Of a stretch of 64,000 nucleotides of DNA, positions 37,008-45,683 are shown one piece after another. Within the stretch, counting starts at the first letter, position 1. Each line of letters starts with the position of its first letter. Under the pieces are notes generated by a model that was not told the DNA's origin, made no database searches, and saw only the letters and a program-made list of their open reading frames with translations. The translations under genes were made by a program, and so were the position numbers. This DNA comes from Psychromicrobium xiongbiense. GTDB lineage: Bacteria; Actinomycetota; Actinomycetes; Actinomycetales; Micrococcaceae. The DNA lies in assembly GCF_030271165.1 (NCBI RefSeq), contig NZ_JASSZH010000021.1, forward strand, positions 214,669 through 278,668, in the 5' to 3' direction.

Positions 37008-37013
37008 AGCCTA
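37008..37013 (-). promoter_or_regulatory. -10 box TAGGCT, leaderless start of rsmI
   Basis: Six nucleotides separate the box from the ATG at 37001; the spacer GGGAGC could also act as a very close ribosome site. Confidence 0.5.
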
Positions 37014-37052
37014 CGGCCCGGCCGCGACCACGGCTTCCGTGCACGCCCCCGG

Positions 37053-37058
37053 TAGCAT
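37053..37058 (+). promoter_or_regulatory. -10 box TAGCAT, leaderless start of pmt
   Basis: Six nucleotides separate the box from the GTG at 37065. Confidence 0.55.
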
Positions 37059-37064
37059 GGCACA

Positions 37065-38678
37065 GTGACTCGCGGATCCTGGCTCCTCCCCCCTGCCCAG
37101 GCGTTCAGCCAACGCCAGCTGCTGGGCCGGCTTCTGGGCACCGGGTGGCGCTTCCTGGAGACTCCCCTGTCCTTGCGCCTCTGGTACTGGCTGGCTCCGC
37201 TGCTCACCGCTGTGCTGGGCGGCATCCTGCGCTTCGTGCGGCTGGGCGATCCGCCCTCACTGGTTTTCGATGAGACCTATTACGTCAAAGACGCCTACTC
37301 CTATCTGATCAGCGGTTACGAACGCGCCTGGAACCGGGATCCCAATCCGGGATTCAACCAGGGTGATTATTCCTCGCTGCTGGATGCGCCGGGGTTTGTG
37401 GTGCATCCGCCGGTGGGCAAGTGGATTATCGCCTGGGGCATGCAGCTCTTCGGCACCTCCAGCACCTTCGGTTGGCGGTTCGGTACGGCACTGGTGGGAA
37501 CGCTGGCCATCCTGCTGCTGGCGCTGATCGCCCAGAAGATGTTCCGCTCGACGCTCCTGGGCACACTCGCCGGGCTCCTTCTGGCGGTGGACGGCCATGC
37601 CATCGTTATGTCACGCACCGCCATTCTGGACAACTTCGTGATGTTCTTCGCCCTGCTGGGCTTCGGTGCGTTGCTGATGGACCGCGATGACGGCAGACGG
37701 CGGCTGGCCCGCAGGCTGGCGCAGGCGCTCGATGGCGAGCGGGTCGGTTCCGACTCCACCCGCCTGCTCTACGGGCCGTGGCTCGGCATCCGGTGGTGGC
37801 GGATTGCCGCGGGGGTGTCGCTGGGCCTGTGCGCCGGCAGCAAGTGGACCGGTGTTTTCTTCCTGGCCGCTTTTGCCGTGATGAGTGTGCTGTGGGATGC
37901 CAGTGCCCGGCGCATTGCGGGCATCCGCTACTGGTTCATGGGCGCGGTACTCAAGGATTCTCCGCTGGCCTTCATCAGCCTGGTCCTCGTCTCGCTGGGG
38001 ACGTATCTGGCCAGCTGGACCGGCTGGTTCCTCTCCAGCAATGCCTACGACCGCAACTGGGCGCAGAGCAACCCTTCCAGCACCTGGGACTGGATTCCGG
38101 CCAGTCTGCGCTCTCTCTGGGCGTATCACCAGTCGATGTACTCGGCGGGCCTCGCCATCGAATCCGACCATCCCTATAAGGCGAATGCCTGGTCCTGGTT
38201 CGTGATGGGCCGCCCGACCTCCTTTTTCGCCGAGTACCCCGGTTCCGGCTGCAACGGTGACAAATGCGCCCAGGTGGTCAACTCGGTGGGGAACCCGCTG
38301 ATCTGGTGGGCTGGGGCTGCAGCATTGACCTTTCTGCTGGGCTACTGGCTGCTGCGCCGGGACTGGCGGGCCGGCGCGATCCTCTGCGGCTGGGCTGCGG
38401 GCTACCTGCCGTGGCTGATGTACCCGAACCGCACTATTTTCTTCTTTTACGCCATCGCCTATGAGCCATACCTGATTCTGGCCGTGGTGTTCTGCCTGGG
38501 GCTCATCCTGGGTACCCGCGATGATCCGCCCTGGCGGCGTCAGCAGGGCGCGATGGTGGTGGGCGTTTTTGTGGTGCTGGTTCTACTGATCAGCGCGTTC
38601 TTTCTGCCCATCTGGACGGCACAGACCATCACCTACGACGACTGGCGTTCACATATGTGGATGCCCAGCTGGATCTGA
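37065..38678 (+). CDS. pmt: Polyprenyl-phosphate-mannose-protein O-mannosyltransferase (GT39)
   Basis: Transfers mannose from polyprenyl-phosphate mannose to Ser/Thr of proteins leaving through the Sec pathway. The 537-residue membrane protein has about ten helices. The first external loop carries the catalytic acidic pair in VFDETYYVKDAYS, followed by HPPVGKWIIAWG; other family features are SRTAILDNFVMFFALLGF, GLCAGSKWTGVFF and the SNAYDRNWAQSNP loop. GTG 37065 is leaderless by its -10 box. It is separated from a convergent membrane protein gene by a 71-bp palindrome. Confidence 0.94.
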   Translation: MTRGSWLLPPAQAFSQRQLLGRLLGTGWRFLETPLSLRLWYWLAPLLTAVLGGILRFVRLGDPPSLVFDETYYVKDAYSYLISGYERAWNRDPNPGFNQGDYSSLLDAPGFVVHPPVGKWIIAWGMQLFGTSSTFGWRFGTALVGTLAILLLALIAQKMFRSTLLGTLAGLLLAVDGHAIVMSRTAILDNFVMFFALLGFGALLMDRDDGRRRLARRLAQALDGERVGSDSTRLLYGPWLGIRWWRIAAGVSLGLCAGSKWTGVFFLAAFAVMSVLWDASARRIAGIRYWFMGAVLKDSPLAFISLVLVSLGTYLASWTGWFLSSNAYDRNWAQSNPSSTWDWIPASLRSLWAYHQSMYSAGLAIESDHPYKANAWSWFVMGRPTSFFAEYPGSGCNGDKCAQVVNSVGNPLIWWAGAAALTFLLGYWLLRRDWRAGAILCGWAAGYLPWLMYPNRTIFFFYAIAYEPYLILAVVFCLGLILGTRDDPPWRRQQGAMVVGVFVVLVLLISAFFLPIWTAQTITYDDWRSHMWMPSWI

Positions 38679-38697
38679 AGACCTGTTCCTCCTCTCG

Positions 38698-38768
38698 CTC
38701 CTCTCGAGTGGTGACGTATGGCCCCTAACACCGAGTGTTAGGGGCCATACGTCACCACTCGAGAGGAG
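38698..38768. terminator. 71-bp perfect palindrome with 3-nt loop between convergent genes
   Basis: Arms of 34 bp pair without mismatch around the loop CGA (38732-38734). It begins 20 bp after the pmt stop and ends 9 bp before the stop of the leftward gene. It shares CGAGTG with the palindrome at 1687, both located between convergent genes. Confidence 0.8.
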
Positions 38769-38776
38769 GACTGCGG

Positions 38777-39904
38777 TCAGTTGGCGACGCGGCGGCCCTG
38801 CGAACGCTTGGCAGCCTCGACGACAGCGGTCCGGCGGCTCTTGGTGGGCCAGTTGAAGGCGAAGACCAGCGAAGCCACAATCAGCACGATTGCCCCGATG
38901 GTGCCACCTGCGTCCATCCAGAACTGCTCCGGGAAGAGCCGGATCAGCGTGTCTGATTCCAGGAAGGTCCAGGTGCCGTTGGCGAAGAACACCTTGTGCA
39001 GATCGACAAAGAAGGTGTCCCAGCCGATGACGGCGAAAACCCCCAGGCCGATGATGATCACGAGCGTGGCCAGCGAACCGGCAAAGACCGCCCGGCGGAT
39101 GCCACCGACGCTGTGCCGGGCCAGGTAAAACATACCGATGACGACCAGCACCAGCGCGACGAATCCGATCAGCATGGACACGGAAATGACGCCTTTGACG
39201 TCAGCCATGTGGCTGACCTCGGTGGACAGGAACAGTTTCTGCCCGTTACTGCCTACCAGATCACCCAGAAAGCGCGGTCCGGCCAGATTGTTCAGATAGT
39301 CGACCACATACGAGCCGTAGCTGAGCCGATCATCGGTGCTGAAGCCGAACCGGTCTGCCGGGAACCCGGGCCGGAAGTACTCCACCCAAAGGAACAGCGG
39401 CGAGGCCACCAGACGAATGGTGCCGGCGATGACCACGATGGGGAAGCAGATGGCCACGATGATCTGCCAGATGCGAGGCAGCACCGGCTTGGCCTCAATG
39501 GCTTCTTCCCGGCCGGCCACCCGCCGGTCAATGTCGGTTTTGGGCGGCCGGATGGAGAGCATGGTGGTGGCGGTGGAGACCTCTGGAGCACCAGAGGATA
39601 GAGCAGCCGAGGACGCAGCACTCGATGCCGGAGCGCCCGATGACGGCGTCCCCGCTTTGGCGGCGGCAGCCGGCTCAGGCTTGGCAGCGGCTGCCCCAGC
39701 GGCAGGCTTTGCACCCTCGGCCTTGCTGTCCTTGGTCGCAGAAGGAGCCTGGGAAGATGCCCCTTTGCCGGTGTCCAGCCAACTGAAATCGGCCGAGGTG
39801 TCTCCCGCATCCTCGCCCGAGGCGCGGAAGGCATTCAACTGGGCGGCCAGATCCTCGGTCGGGGCAGGGCGGTCTTGCGGACGTGCAGGGTTCTTCTCAC
39901 TCAC
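38777..39904 (-). CDS. TIGR01906/DUF1461-like integral membrane protein
   Basis: A 375-residue protein. The N-terminal 140 residues are low-complexity Ala/Pro/Ser/Lys, probably cytoplasmic and disordered. Then come five or so helices: about 143-167 (IWQIIVAICFPIVVIAGTIRLV), 240-262, 270-292, and one near 340-360, with an external loop containing FGFSTDDRLSYGSYVVDYL. That loop and the topology fit the TIGR01906 (DUF1461) family, whose role is unknown. GTG 39904 follows TAGCCT by 6 nt. Confidence 0.7.
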   Translation of the reverse strand: MSEKNPARPQDRPAPTEDLAAQLNAFRASGEDAGDTSADFSWLDTGKGASSQAPSATKDSKAEGAKPAAGAAAAKPEPAAAAKAGTPSSGAPASSAASSAALSSGAPEVSTATTMLSIRPPKTDIDRRVAGREEAIEAKPVLPRIWQIIVAICFPIVVIAGTIRLVASPLFLWVEYFRPGFPADRFGFSTDDRLSYGSYVVDYLNNLAGPRFLGDLVGSNGQKLFLSTEVSHMADVKGVISVSMLIGFVALVLVVIGMFYLARHSVGGIRRAVFAGSLATLVIIIGLGVFAVIGWDTFFVDLHKVFFANGTWTFLESDTLIRLFPEQFWMDAGGTIGAIVLIVASLVFAFNWPTKSRRTAVVEAAKRSQGRRVAN

Positions 39905-39910
39905 CCTTTG

Positions 39911-39916
39911 AGGCTA
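39911..39916 (-). promoter_or_regulatory. -10 box TAGCCT, leaderless start of the DUF1461-like gene
   Basis: Six nucleotides separate the box from the GTG at 39904 on the minus strand. Confidence 0.5.
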
Positions 39917-39961
39917 CTCGCCCTGACCCCTGCTCCGAGTGAGCCACCCCGAGAGCCGCAG

Positions 39962-40954
39962 CTATGCTGTGGGGACCACGCTCCCGGCATCGTGCTCTGC
40001 AAGGTCGCCATGCTGCCCGCTCCGGTGTGCCCGAGCGCCCAGTACCAGGGTGTAGGCCCAGTAGCCTGCCAGCACGAGGGCGCCGATGCTGATTTTGACC
40101 CAGACCGGAAGCGGTGAGGGGGTGACGAAGGCTTCCACCACGCCGGAGACCAGCAGAACCACCAGCAGACCCAGCGCCACAGTGATCAGAGAACGTCCCT
40201 CCTGGGCCAGGGACTGTGCCCGGCGTAGCGGCCCGGGCGAGACCCATGCCCAGAACAGCCGGAAGCCCGCAGCGGCGGCCACGAAGATCGCGGTGAGTTC
40301 CATCAGCCCGTGCGGCAGGATATAGCTGAAGAACACATCCCCGCGCCCATAAGCGAACATGACCCCGGCGGTGGTCCCCACCCCCTGGGCGTTGCTGTAG
40401 ATCATGTACAGCGGCCAGATGCCGGTCACTCCGAAGGCCACACATTGGGCTGCAATCCAGGCATTATTGGTCCACACCTGCCCCGCAAAAGAGGCTGCAG
40501 GGTTCTCCGAATAGTAATTGACGAACCGCCCCTCGAAGGTGTCCTTCAGCTGAGGCGTCAGGCCCAGTGCAGATTGAACCTCCGGGTTAGCGGCCACCCA
40601 CCAGCCATAGAGCCCGGCGATCAGCACAAAGCCCGCGGCGATGACCAGGGTCAGCCACCGCAATCGGTAGAAGGCTGCGGGCAGGCTGACCACGCAGAAG
40701 ACGGCGACATCTTCGAAGATATTGCTCCGGGCGCCGGTGAAGGCGGTGCGCGTCCGGGCCAGCAGCATGGACAGGCGGGCGGAAAGATCGCCCTCCACGG
40801 AGACGGAACGGATCACCGAAAGATGAGTGGAGGTGACCTGGTACAGGCGCAGCAACTCGTCCGCCTCCTCTCCACTGAGACGGCTCTGACCGCTGAGTTG
40901 CTTGAGGCGGTTCCATTCCGCATGGTGTACTGCGGTGAATGCGTCCAGATCCAC
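39962..40954 (-). CDS. Stage II sporulation protein M-like (DUF95) membrane protein
   Basis: A 330-residue protein: a soluble N-terminal helical region (MDLDAFTAVHHAEWNRLKQL) and about five membrane helices. The DUF95 segment includes FVNYYSENPAASFAGQVWTNN and ILPHGLMELTAIFVAAAAGFRL, whose HGxxE motif is the family signature. Related SpoIIM acts in sporulating firmicutes; non-sporulating actinobacteria keep the gene next to an RDD gene and its role is unknown. GTG 40954 is divergent from the RDD gene, with starts only about 40 bp apart and opposed -10 boxes. Confidence 0.85.
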   Translation of the reverse strand: MDLDAFTAVHHAEWNRLKQLSGQSRLSGEEADELLRLYQVTSTHLSVIRSVSVEGDLSARLSMLLARTRTAFTGARSNIFEDVAVFCVVSLPAAFYRLRWLTLVIAAGFVLIAGLYGWWVAANPEVQSALGLTPQLKDTFEGRFVNYYSENPAASFAGQVWTNNAWIAAQCVAFGVTGIWPLYMIYSNAQGVGTTAGVMFAYGRGDVFFSYILPHGLMELTAIFVAAAAGFRLFWAWVSPGPLRRAQSLAQEGRSLITVALGLLVVLLVSGVVEAFVTPSPLPVWVKISIGALVLAGYWAYTLVLGARAHRSGQHGDLAEHDAGSVVPTA

Positions 40955-40960
40955 GGCACC

Positions 40961-40966
40961 AGCCTA
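40961..40966 (-). promoter_or_regulatory. -10 box TAGGCT, leaderless start of the SpoIIM-like gene
   Basis: Six nucleotides separate the box from the GTG at 40954 on the minus strand. Confidence 0.55.
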
Positions 40967-40981
40967 CGGCAGGCCGCCACA

Positions 40982-40987
40982 TACACT
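40982..40987 (+). promoter_or_regulatory. -10 box TACACT, leaderless start of the RDD gene
   Basis: Seven nucleotides separate the box from the ATG at 40995. The spacer GGAGTCC could also serve as a ribosome site. Confidence 0.5.
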
Positions 40988-40994
40988 GGAGTCC

Positions 40995-41798
40995 ATGAGC
41001 AGCATCGTCACCGGCGAAGCCGTCGTCCTGGAGCTGAGACCCGCCTCTTTCGCCGCTCGCGGGGTGGGCCTGCTTCTGGATCTGCTGTGCTACACAGCAC
41101 TGTACATTGGCGGACTGATCGCCTTGCTGGCGCTCATCGAACATGCGGATCCGGCGGCCATCAGCGCGCTCTTCCTTAGCTGGGCGGTGACGGCCTTCGT
41201 CGTCGTGCCGGTGGCGGTGGAGACGCTGTGGCGGGGGAAGTCGGTGGGTAAGGCCGCGATGGGTTTGAGGATCGTGCGTGATGACGGCGGGTCAATCCGC
41301 TTCCGGCAAGCACTGATTCGCGGCCTGACGGGCTTTCTGGAGATCTACCTGACCTTCGGCTCGGTGGCCTTCATCACCTCACTGCTGAATGAAAAATCCC
41401 AACGTCTGGGTGATCTGCTGGCCGGAACCTATTCGCTGCGGGAGCGGACCGTCGCCGCGCGCCCGGGACCTTTAGTGATGATGCCGCCGCCCCTGGTCTA
41501 CTGGGCCTCATTGGCGGATATCGGCCGACTGCCGGATGGCCTGGGGCGGAGGATCAGCCAGTTCATGACCCAGAGCAGCCGGATGACTCCTCAATCACGG
41601 GAGATGATGGCCAGCTCCCTGGCCACCGAGGCCGCGCAGTGGGTTGCACCGCCACCACCTCCGGGCACCCCGGCGGAGGCCTTTCTGGCTGCGGTGACCG
41701 CTGAACGTCGAGATCGGGACTATCGTCGGCTTGTCACGGTCAAGGCCGAGTCCGATCGGATCGCCGCCCGGATGGCCCACCTGCCCTATACCAACTGA
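40995..41798 (+). CDS. RDD family membrane protein
   Basis: A 267-residue protein with the RDD domain in the N-terminal 150 residues: helix 1 with FAARGVGLLLDLLCYTALY (Arg and Asp of the signature), helix 2 ending in VETLWRGKSVGKAAMGLRIVRDDGG, and the C-terminal LGDLLAGTYSLRERT. The C-terminal 110 residues are soluble and charged. ATG 40995 is chosen over the upstream in-frame start at 40902, which lies inside the divergent gene's coding region. The RDD/SpoIIM divergent pair is common in actinobacteria; function is not known. Confidence 0.88.
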   Translation: MSSIVTGEAVVLELRPASFAARGVGLLLDLLCYTALYIGGLIALLALIEHADPAAISALFLSWAVTAFVVVPVAVETLWRGKSVGKAAMGLRIVRDDGGSIRFRQALIRGLTGFLEIYLTFGSVAFITSLLNEKSQRLGDLLAGTYSLRERTVAARPGPLVMMPPPLVYWASLADIGRLPDGLGRRISQFMTQSSRMTPQSREMMASSLATEAAQWVAPPPPPGTPAEAFLAAVTAERRDRDYRRLVTVKAESDRIAARMAHLPYTN

Positions 41799-41842
41799 CT
41801 CCCACCGGTCATACCTGGTGTGAGGATCTGCCGCCCAGGGCG

Positions 41843-43105
41843 TCAGCGGGAGCCGTACTGTGCCCAGGGGATGTTCCAGTCGCCGAAACCGTCGGTGGGC
41901 GGCGCCACGGTATTGCCGGAGTTGAACACCTGCACCATGTCCCCCGTTCCGAAGTTGGCGAACACCCAGCTGGAATCCGCTTCGCTGAGACCGATGCAGC
42001 CGTGGGAGGCGTTCTCCACGCCCAGCACGGACATGCCGGTGGGCGTCGCCTCATGCATGAACTGACCGCTGGTGGTCAGCCGGATGGCATTGTTGACCCA
42101 GACCTGCCCATAGTCACCGGGTGCGCCGGGCTTGAGGCCGATCGTGGAGGCCACGAACAGGGCGCGTTGCTGCTTCTCCATCATGACCTGGTAACCGGAG
42201 GCAGAGGGGAAGGTGGTGTCTCCCATAGTGATCGGCATGGTGCGCACCAGCTGGTCATTGACGTAGACCTGAGCCTGGTGGGTATTGCCATCGGCCACGA
42301 TCAGCTTCTTATCGCCAACCTTCATACTGACGGTCTTGTTGAAGTTGCCGATCTGACCATTTCCCAGGTCCACTCCGTAGAGGTTCATCGCTACGGAAAT
42401 CGTGGAGTTGGCTGCCCAGAAGGCCTCCGGACGGTAACGCACCATGGTGTTGCTGTACCAGTGGAAGGCACCCACCTGACCGGCCGTCGTCGTGATCTTG
42501 ATCGCCTTTTCCACGGCCTCCTTGTTGATCACCGGCTCGCTGAAATCGATCTGAACGGGCTGGCCGACGCCCACCGTGGATCCGTCCGGGGTGTAGGTGG
42601 CGGCGTTCGCCTCATTGGCGCTGCTGACGGTGCTGAAAGTCTGCGAACCGGTGGTCTCCTGCTTGGCGCCGTCCAGCGCGGAGTAGCTGAGCTTGTATTG
42701 CGTGTTGAACTTCAGCAGGCCGGAGGCCTTCCAGGTGGTGCCGTCGGCGCTGACCACGCCATCGACGCTCTCGCCGGTCAGCGCGTTGGAGAGCACCGCG
42801 TACTTGATGGATCCGTTGGTGGCTGTGATCTGCACCGGGGTGATCGGGTTGACCTGCTTGGCGCCGTCGGCCGGACTGACCACCACCGAGAGCGGCAGCA
42901 CCGGGACGCTCGGCGTGGCACTGGCGGTTGAGCTGGCGCCAGCCTGAGCACTCGTCGTGGGCTGAGAGTTACTCGCCCCGCCACCTGCCCAGCTGGGCGC
43001 GGTGGCAGCGCCGATGCCACCTGCGGCGGCCAGCACGCAGACGGCCGCGATGACGGCGATCTTCCAACCCTTGCGGCGGGGTTTCTGCTCCACGGATTCG
43101 GTCAT
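41843..43105 (-). CDS. L,D-transpeptidase with Ig-like domains
   Basis: Exported enzyme forming 3-3 peptidoglycan crosslinks or anchoring proteins. The 420-residue protein has an N-terminal membrane anchor (about residues 14-36, WKIAVIAAVCVLAAAGGIGAA), an Ala/Ser linker, two Ig-like domains (about 75-290), and a C-terminal YkuD domain with the catalytic motif HGCIGLSEAD. This is the actinobacterial Ldt layout. ATG 43105 has GGGAG 7 nt upstream and puts the anchor at the correct distance; an in-frame start at 43195 adds an unconserved leader. Confidence 0.93.
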   Translation of the reverse strand: MTESVEQKPRRKGWKIAVIAAVCVLAAAGGIGAATAPSWAGGGASNSQPTTSAQAGASSTASATPSVPVLPLSVVVSPADGAKQVNPITPVQITATNGSIKYAVLSNALTGESVDGVVSADGTTWKASGLLKFNTQYKLSYSALDGAKQETTGSQTFSTVSSANEANAATYTPDGSTVGVGQPVQIDFSEPVINKEAVEKAIKITTTAGQVGAFHWYSNTMVRYRPEAFWAANSTISVAMNLYGVDLGNGQIGNFNKTVSMKVGDKKLIVADGNTHQAQVYVNDQLVRTMPITMGDTTFPSASGYQVMMEKQQRALFVASTIGLKPGAPGDYGQVWVNNAIRLTTSGQFMHEATPTGMSVLGVENASHGCIGLSEADSSWVFANFGTGDMVQVFNSGNTVAPPTDGFGDWNIPWAQYGSR

Positions 43106-43147
43106 GCCAGGCTCCCGGTGCGCAACGGAAAACCAGGGGATTCCCTG

Positions 43148-43251
43148 CGCGATTGTTGATGTGCGCTGGTTTGTCCCAGCAATAGTGATACGCACAACAG
43201 TTTATCGCATGACGCCAGCGATTCCCGGTGAGCAGGCCCTCGCGATTGTTG
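43148..43251. repeat. Two 11-bp direct repeats between ahcY and the L,D-transpeptidase gene
   Basis: CGCGATTGTTG occurs at 43148-43158 and 43241-43251, flanking the likely promoter of the transpeptidase gene. It could be a pair of regulator sites. Confidence 0.35.
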
Positions 43252-43269
43252 CGATTCTGTAGCAGTTTG

Positions 43270-43285
43270 CCCAGAAGAATCTGGG
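43270..43285 (-). terminator. Short hairpin after ahcY
   Basis: CCCAGA/TCTGGG arms with a 4-nt loop, 7 bp beyond the ahcY stop. It is a weak terminator at best. Confidence 0.35.
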
Positions 43286-43291
43286 AGCAGC

Positions 43292-44758
43292 TCAGTAGCG
43301 GTAGTGGTCCGCCTTGTACGGCCCGGCCACATCGACGTCCAGGTATTCCGCCTGCTCCTTGCTCAGCTCGCTGAGCTCCACGCCCAGGGCCGCCAGGTGC
43401 AGGCGCGCCACCTTCTCATCCAGAATCTTCGGCAGAACGTGGACCGTGGTCTCATAGGGCTCGTTCTCGTGCTTGGTGAAGAGTTCGATCTGCGCGATGG
43501 TCTGGTTGGCGAAGGAATTGCTCATCACGAACGAGGGGTGACCGGTCGCATTGCCCAGATTGAGCAGTCGGCCTTCCGAGAGCACGATGATGGAACGTTC
43601 CTGATCGGTGCCCTGGTCAAAGATCCATTCATGCACCTGGGGCTTGATCTCCACCTTGACCACACCGGGAATCCGGCCCAGGCCCGCCATATCGATCTCA
43701 TTGTCGAAGTGGCCGATGTTCCCCACAATCGCTTTGTTCTTCATGGCCTGCATCTGCGCCGCCGAGATGACGTCCTTATTGCCGGTCGTGGTGATGAAAA
43801 TATCGCCCTGAGCCACCACGGAATCCAGCCTGGCCACCTGGTAACCGTCCATGGCCGCCTGCAGCGCGCAGATCGGATCGATCTCGGTGATGATCACCCG
43901 GGCGCCCTGGCCGCGCAACGCCTCGGCCGCACCCTTGCCCACATCGCCATAACCGCACACCACGGCCACCTTGCCGCCGATCAGCACGTCGGTGGCGCGG
44001 TTGATGCCGTCCGGCAGGGAGTGCCGGATGCCGTACTTGTTATCGAATTTGCTCTTGGTCACCGAATCGTTGACGTTGATCGCCGGGAACAGCAGCCGGC
44101 CCTGTTCCGCGAGCTGGTAGAGCCGGTGAACGCCCGTAGTGGTCTCCTCGGTGACACCCCGGATCCCGGCCGCGATGCGGCTCCACTTCTGCGGGTCCTC
44201 GGCCAGAGCGGCGCGGAGCCGTTCCAGCACAATGCGCCACTCCAGGGAGTCGTCCTCGGCTGGGGAAGGCACAGCACCCACTGCCTCATATTCCACACCC
44301 TTGTGCAGCAGCAAGGTTGCATCCCCGCCGTCATCGAGAATCATATTGGGGCCCAGCTCGGGGTTCTCCGCGGCACCGGGCCAGCTGAGAATCTGTTCCG
44401 CCGTCCACCAGTATTCCTCCAGCGATTCACCCTTCCAGGCGAAGACCGGGACCCCCTGGGGGTCCTCGACGGTCCCCTGGCCCACGACAATGGCCGCGGC
44501 GGCCTCGTCCTGGGTGGAGAAAATATTGCAGGAGGCCCAGCGGACCTCGGCACCGAGCGCAACGAGCGTCTCAATCAGCACCGCGGTCTGCACGGTCATA
44601 TGCAGCGAACCGGCAATCCGGGCGCCCTTGAGCGGCTGGGATTCACCGTATTCCGCGCGCAAGGACATCAATCCCGGCATCTCGTGCTCAGCCAGTCGGA
44701 TCTGGTGCCGACCGGCCTCCGCCAAGGTGATGTCCGCGATCTTGTACTCAAGTGCCAT
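43292..44758 (-). CDS. ahcY: Adenosylhomocysteinase
   Basis: NAD-dependent hydrolysis of S-adenosylhomocysteine to adenosine and homocysteine, closing the methylation cycle. The 488-residue length is the long actinobacterial type. Signatures: [42 protein letters not shown] [14 protein letters not shown], catalytic [20 protein letters not shown] fold [22 protein letters not shown], and the C-terminal DHYRY. It lies downstream of the Trm112-like and DUF3499 genes on the same strand. No SAH riboswitch-like structure is evident in the 70-bp upstream gap. Confidence 0.97.
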   Translation of the reverse strand: MALEYKIADITLAEAGRHQIRLAEHEMPGLMSLRAEYGESQPLKGARIAGSLHMTVQTAVLIETLVALGAEVRWASCNIFSTQDEAAAAIVVGQGTVEDPQGVPVFAWKGESLEEYWWTAEQILSWPGAAENPELGPNMILDDGGDATLLLHKGVEYEAVGAVPSPAEDDSLEWRIVLERLRAALAEDPQKWSRIAAGIRGVTEETTTGVHRLYQLAEQGRLLFPAINVNDSVTKSKFDNKYGIRHSLPDGINRATDVLIGGKVAVVCGYGDVGKGAAEALRGQGARVIITEIDPICALQAAMDGYQVARLDSVVAQGDIFITTTGNKDVISAAQMQAMKNKAIVGNIGHFDNEIDMAGLGRIPGVVKVEIKPQVHEWIFDQGTDQERSIIVLSEGRLLNLGNATGHPSFVMSNSFANQTIAQIELFTKHENEPYETTVHVLPKILDEKVARLHLAALGVELSELSKEQAEYLDVDVAGPYKADHYRY

Positions 44759-44827
44759 GAGGGGCCGCCTTTACTGAAGAACCACTGGTGCTGGGTGAGA
44801 AAAAGAATGACAAAGGATGACGGAGAG

Positions 44828-45043
44828 TCAGCTCCCGGAGCCAGCCTCCGGCTGCTCGCCAGAAGACCCGGGAATCAGGATGGCGATGCCGTCCTCGATG
44901 CTGTAGTGCACGGGCTCTCCCCCTGGCCCCGCTGAGGCAGTGACCAAGCCGCTGCCATCCTGACGGAGCGGAAGCCCGGTCACCGGACAGCGCAGGATGC
45001 CGAGCAGTTCCTCGGGAAGGCGTGGCGTGGGCCGCTGGGTCAT
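44828..45043 (-). CDS. Trm112-like small zinc-ribbon-type protein (UPF0434)
   Basis: A 71-residue protein with the Trm112 pattern: ELLGILRCPVTGLPLRQ near the N-terminus and YSIEDGIAILIPG at the end. In eukaryotes and archaea Trm112 activates methyltransferases; the bacterial role is unproven. Only one cysteine (RCPVTG) is visible, so zinc binding by a full Cys4 set is unlikely. AAGGAG is ideally placed before the ATG. Position next to ahcY suggests a link to methylation, but this is inference. Confidence 0.85.
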   Translation of the reverse strand: MTQRPTPRLPEELLGILRCPVTGLPLRQDGSGLVTASAGPGGEPVHYSIEDGIAILIPGSSGEQPEAGSGS

Positions 45044-45129
45044 AGTTCTCCTTGAGAGAGGGGCAACGCTGCTCAGCGAGCAGCACCAGAAAGGTCAGCT
45101 GAAGCTCGGGTGGGAATCTGCAGTCATGG

Positions 45130-45531
45130 TCAGTCCCGCAGGATGCGCAGATGCCCCCGCCGGGCCGAGGTGCTGGATCCATGGCTCGGATCTTCCAGAG
45201 GGGCGGGGCTGAGCCGCTGAGCCAGACCATCCGGCCAGGGCTCATCCTGGTCCGGAACACTCCGCGCCGCCTCCCGGACGGCATCAGCCAGCGCCAACAG
45301 GTCATCATCGCTGCGCTGCGGTGCCACCTCAGGCATCGCGAGCCGGAGCACCTCCCAGCCCCGCGGAACCGTCAGCCCCTGGGCGTGAACCCCACACAGG
45401 TCGTAGCTGTGTGGTTCAGCGTAGGTGGCCAACGGGCCGAGAACAGCAGTGGAGTCCGCATAGACGTACGTCAGGGTGGCGACAGCCGATTGCTGGCACC
45501 CGGATCGCGAACATTGACGTATCTTTCCCAC
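45130..45531 (-). CDS. DUF3499 family protein
   Basis: A 133-residue actinobacteria-specific protein. Four Cys/His positions near the N-terminus look like a zinc-binding set: RQCSRSGCQQSAVATLTYVYA and later HSYDLCGVHAQGLTVPRGWEV. The rest is an acidic, then basic tail. Function unknown. The GTG at 45531 lies 8 nt after TAGGCT. It is divergent from the degenerate metallopeptidase gene, an arrangement kept across actinobacteria. Confidence 0.88.
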   Translation of the reverse strand: MGKIRQCSRSGCQQSAVATLTYVYADSTAVLGPLATYAEPHSYDLCGVHAQGLTVPRGWEVLRLAMPEVAPQRSDDDLLALADAVREAARSVPDQDEPWPDGLAQRLSPAPLEDPSHGSSTSARRGHLRILRD

Positions 45532-45539
45532 GATTAAGT

Positions 45540-45545
45540 AGCCTA
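45540..45545 (-). promoter_or_regulatory. -10 box TAGGCT upstream of DUF3499
   Basis: Eight nucleotides separate the box from the GTG at 45531, slightly more than for the other leaderless starts. Confidence 0.4.
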
Positions 45546-45671
45546 CCGCCCCGCGCCGACACTCGGAGCTGTGGGCCCCCGATCAGACGCTCCGACTGAC
45601 GGTCGAGCTGACCTGGGCGCTGTGAGGCGACCGCTGGTCACGGGATATTCGCGGCACAGCCCCCAGCGGTC

Positions 45672-45677
45672 TAGCAT
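45672..45677 (+). promoter_or_regulatory. -10 box TAGCAT, leaderless start of the metallopeptidase-like gene
   Basis: Six nucleotides separate the box from the ATG at 45684. Confidence 0.55.
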
Positions 45678-45683
45678 CGATTC

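Noticed and set aside
44759..44827. SAH riboswitch before ahcY
   Set aside because: The 69-nt gap lacks the GC-rich pairing and conserved core expected of that class.
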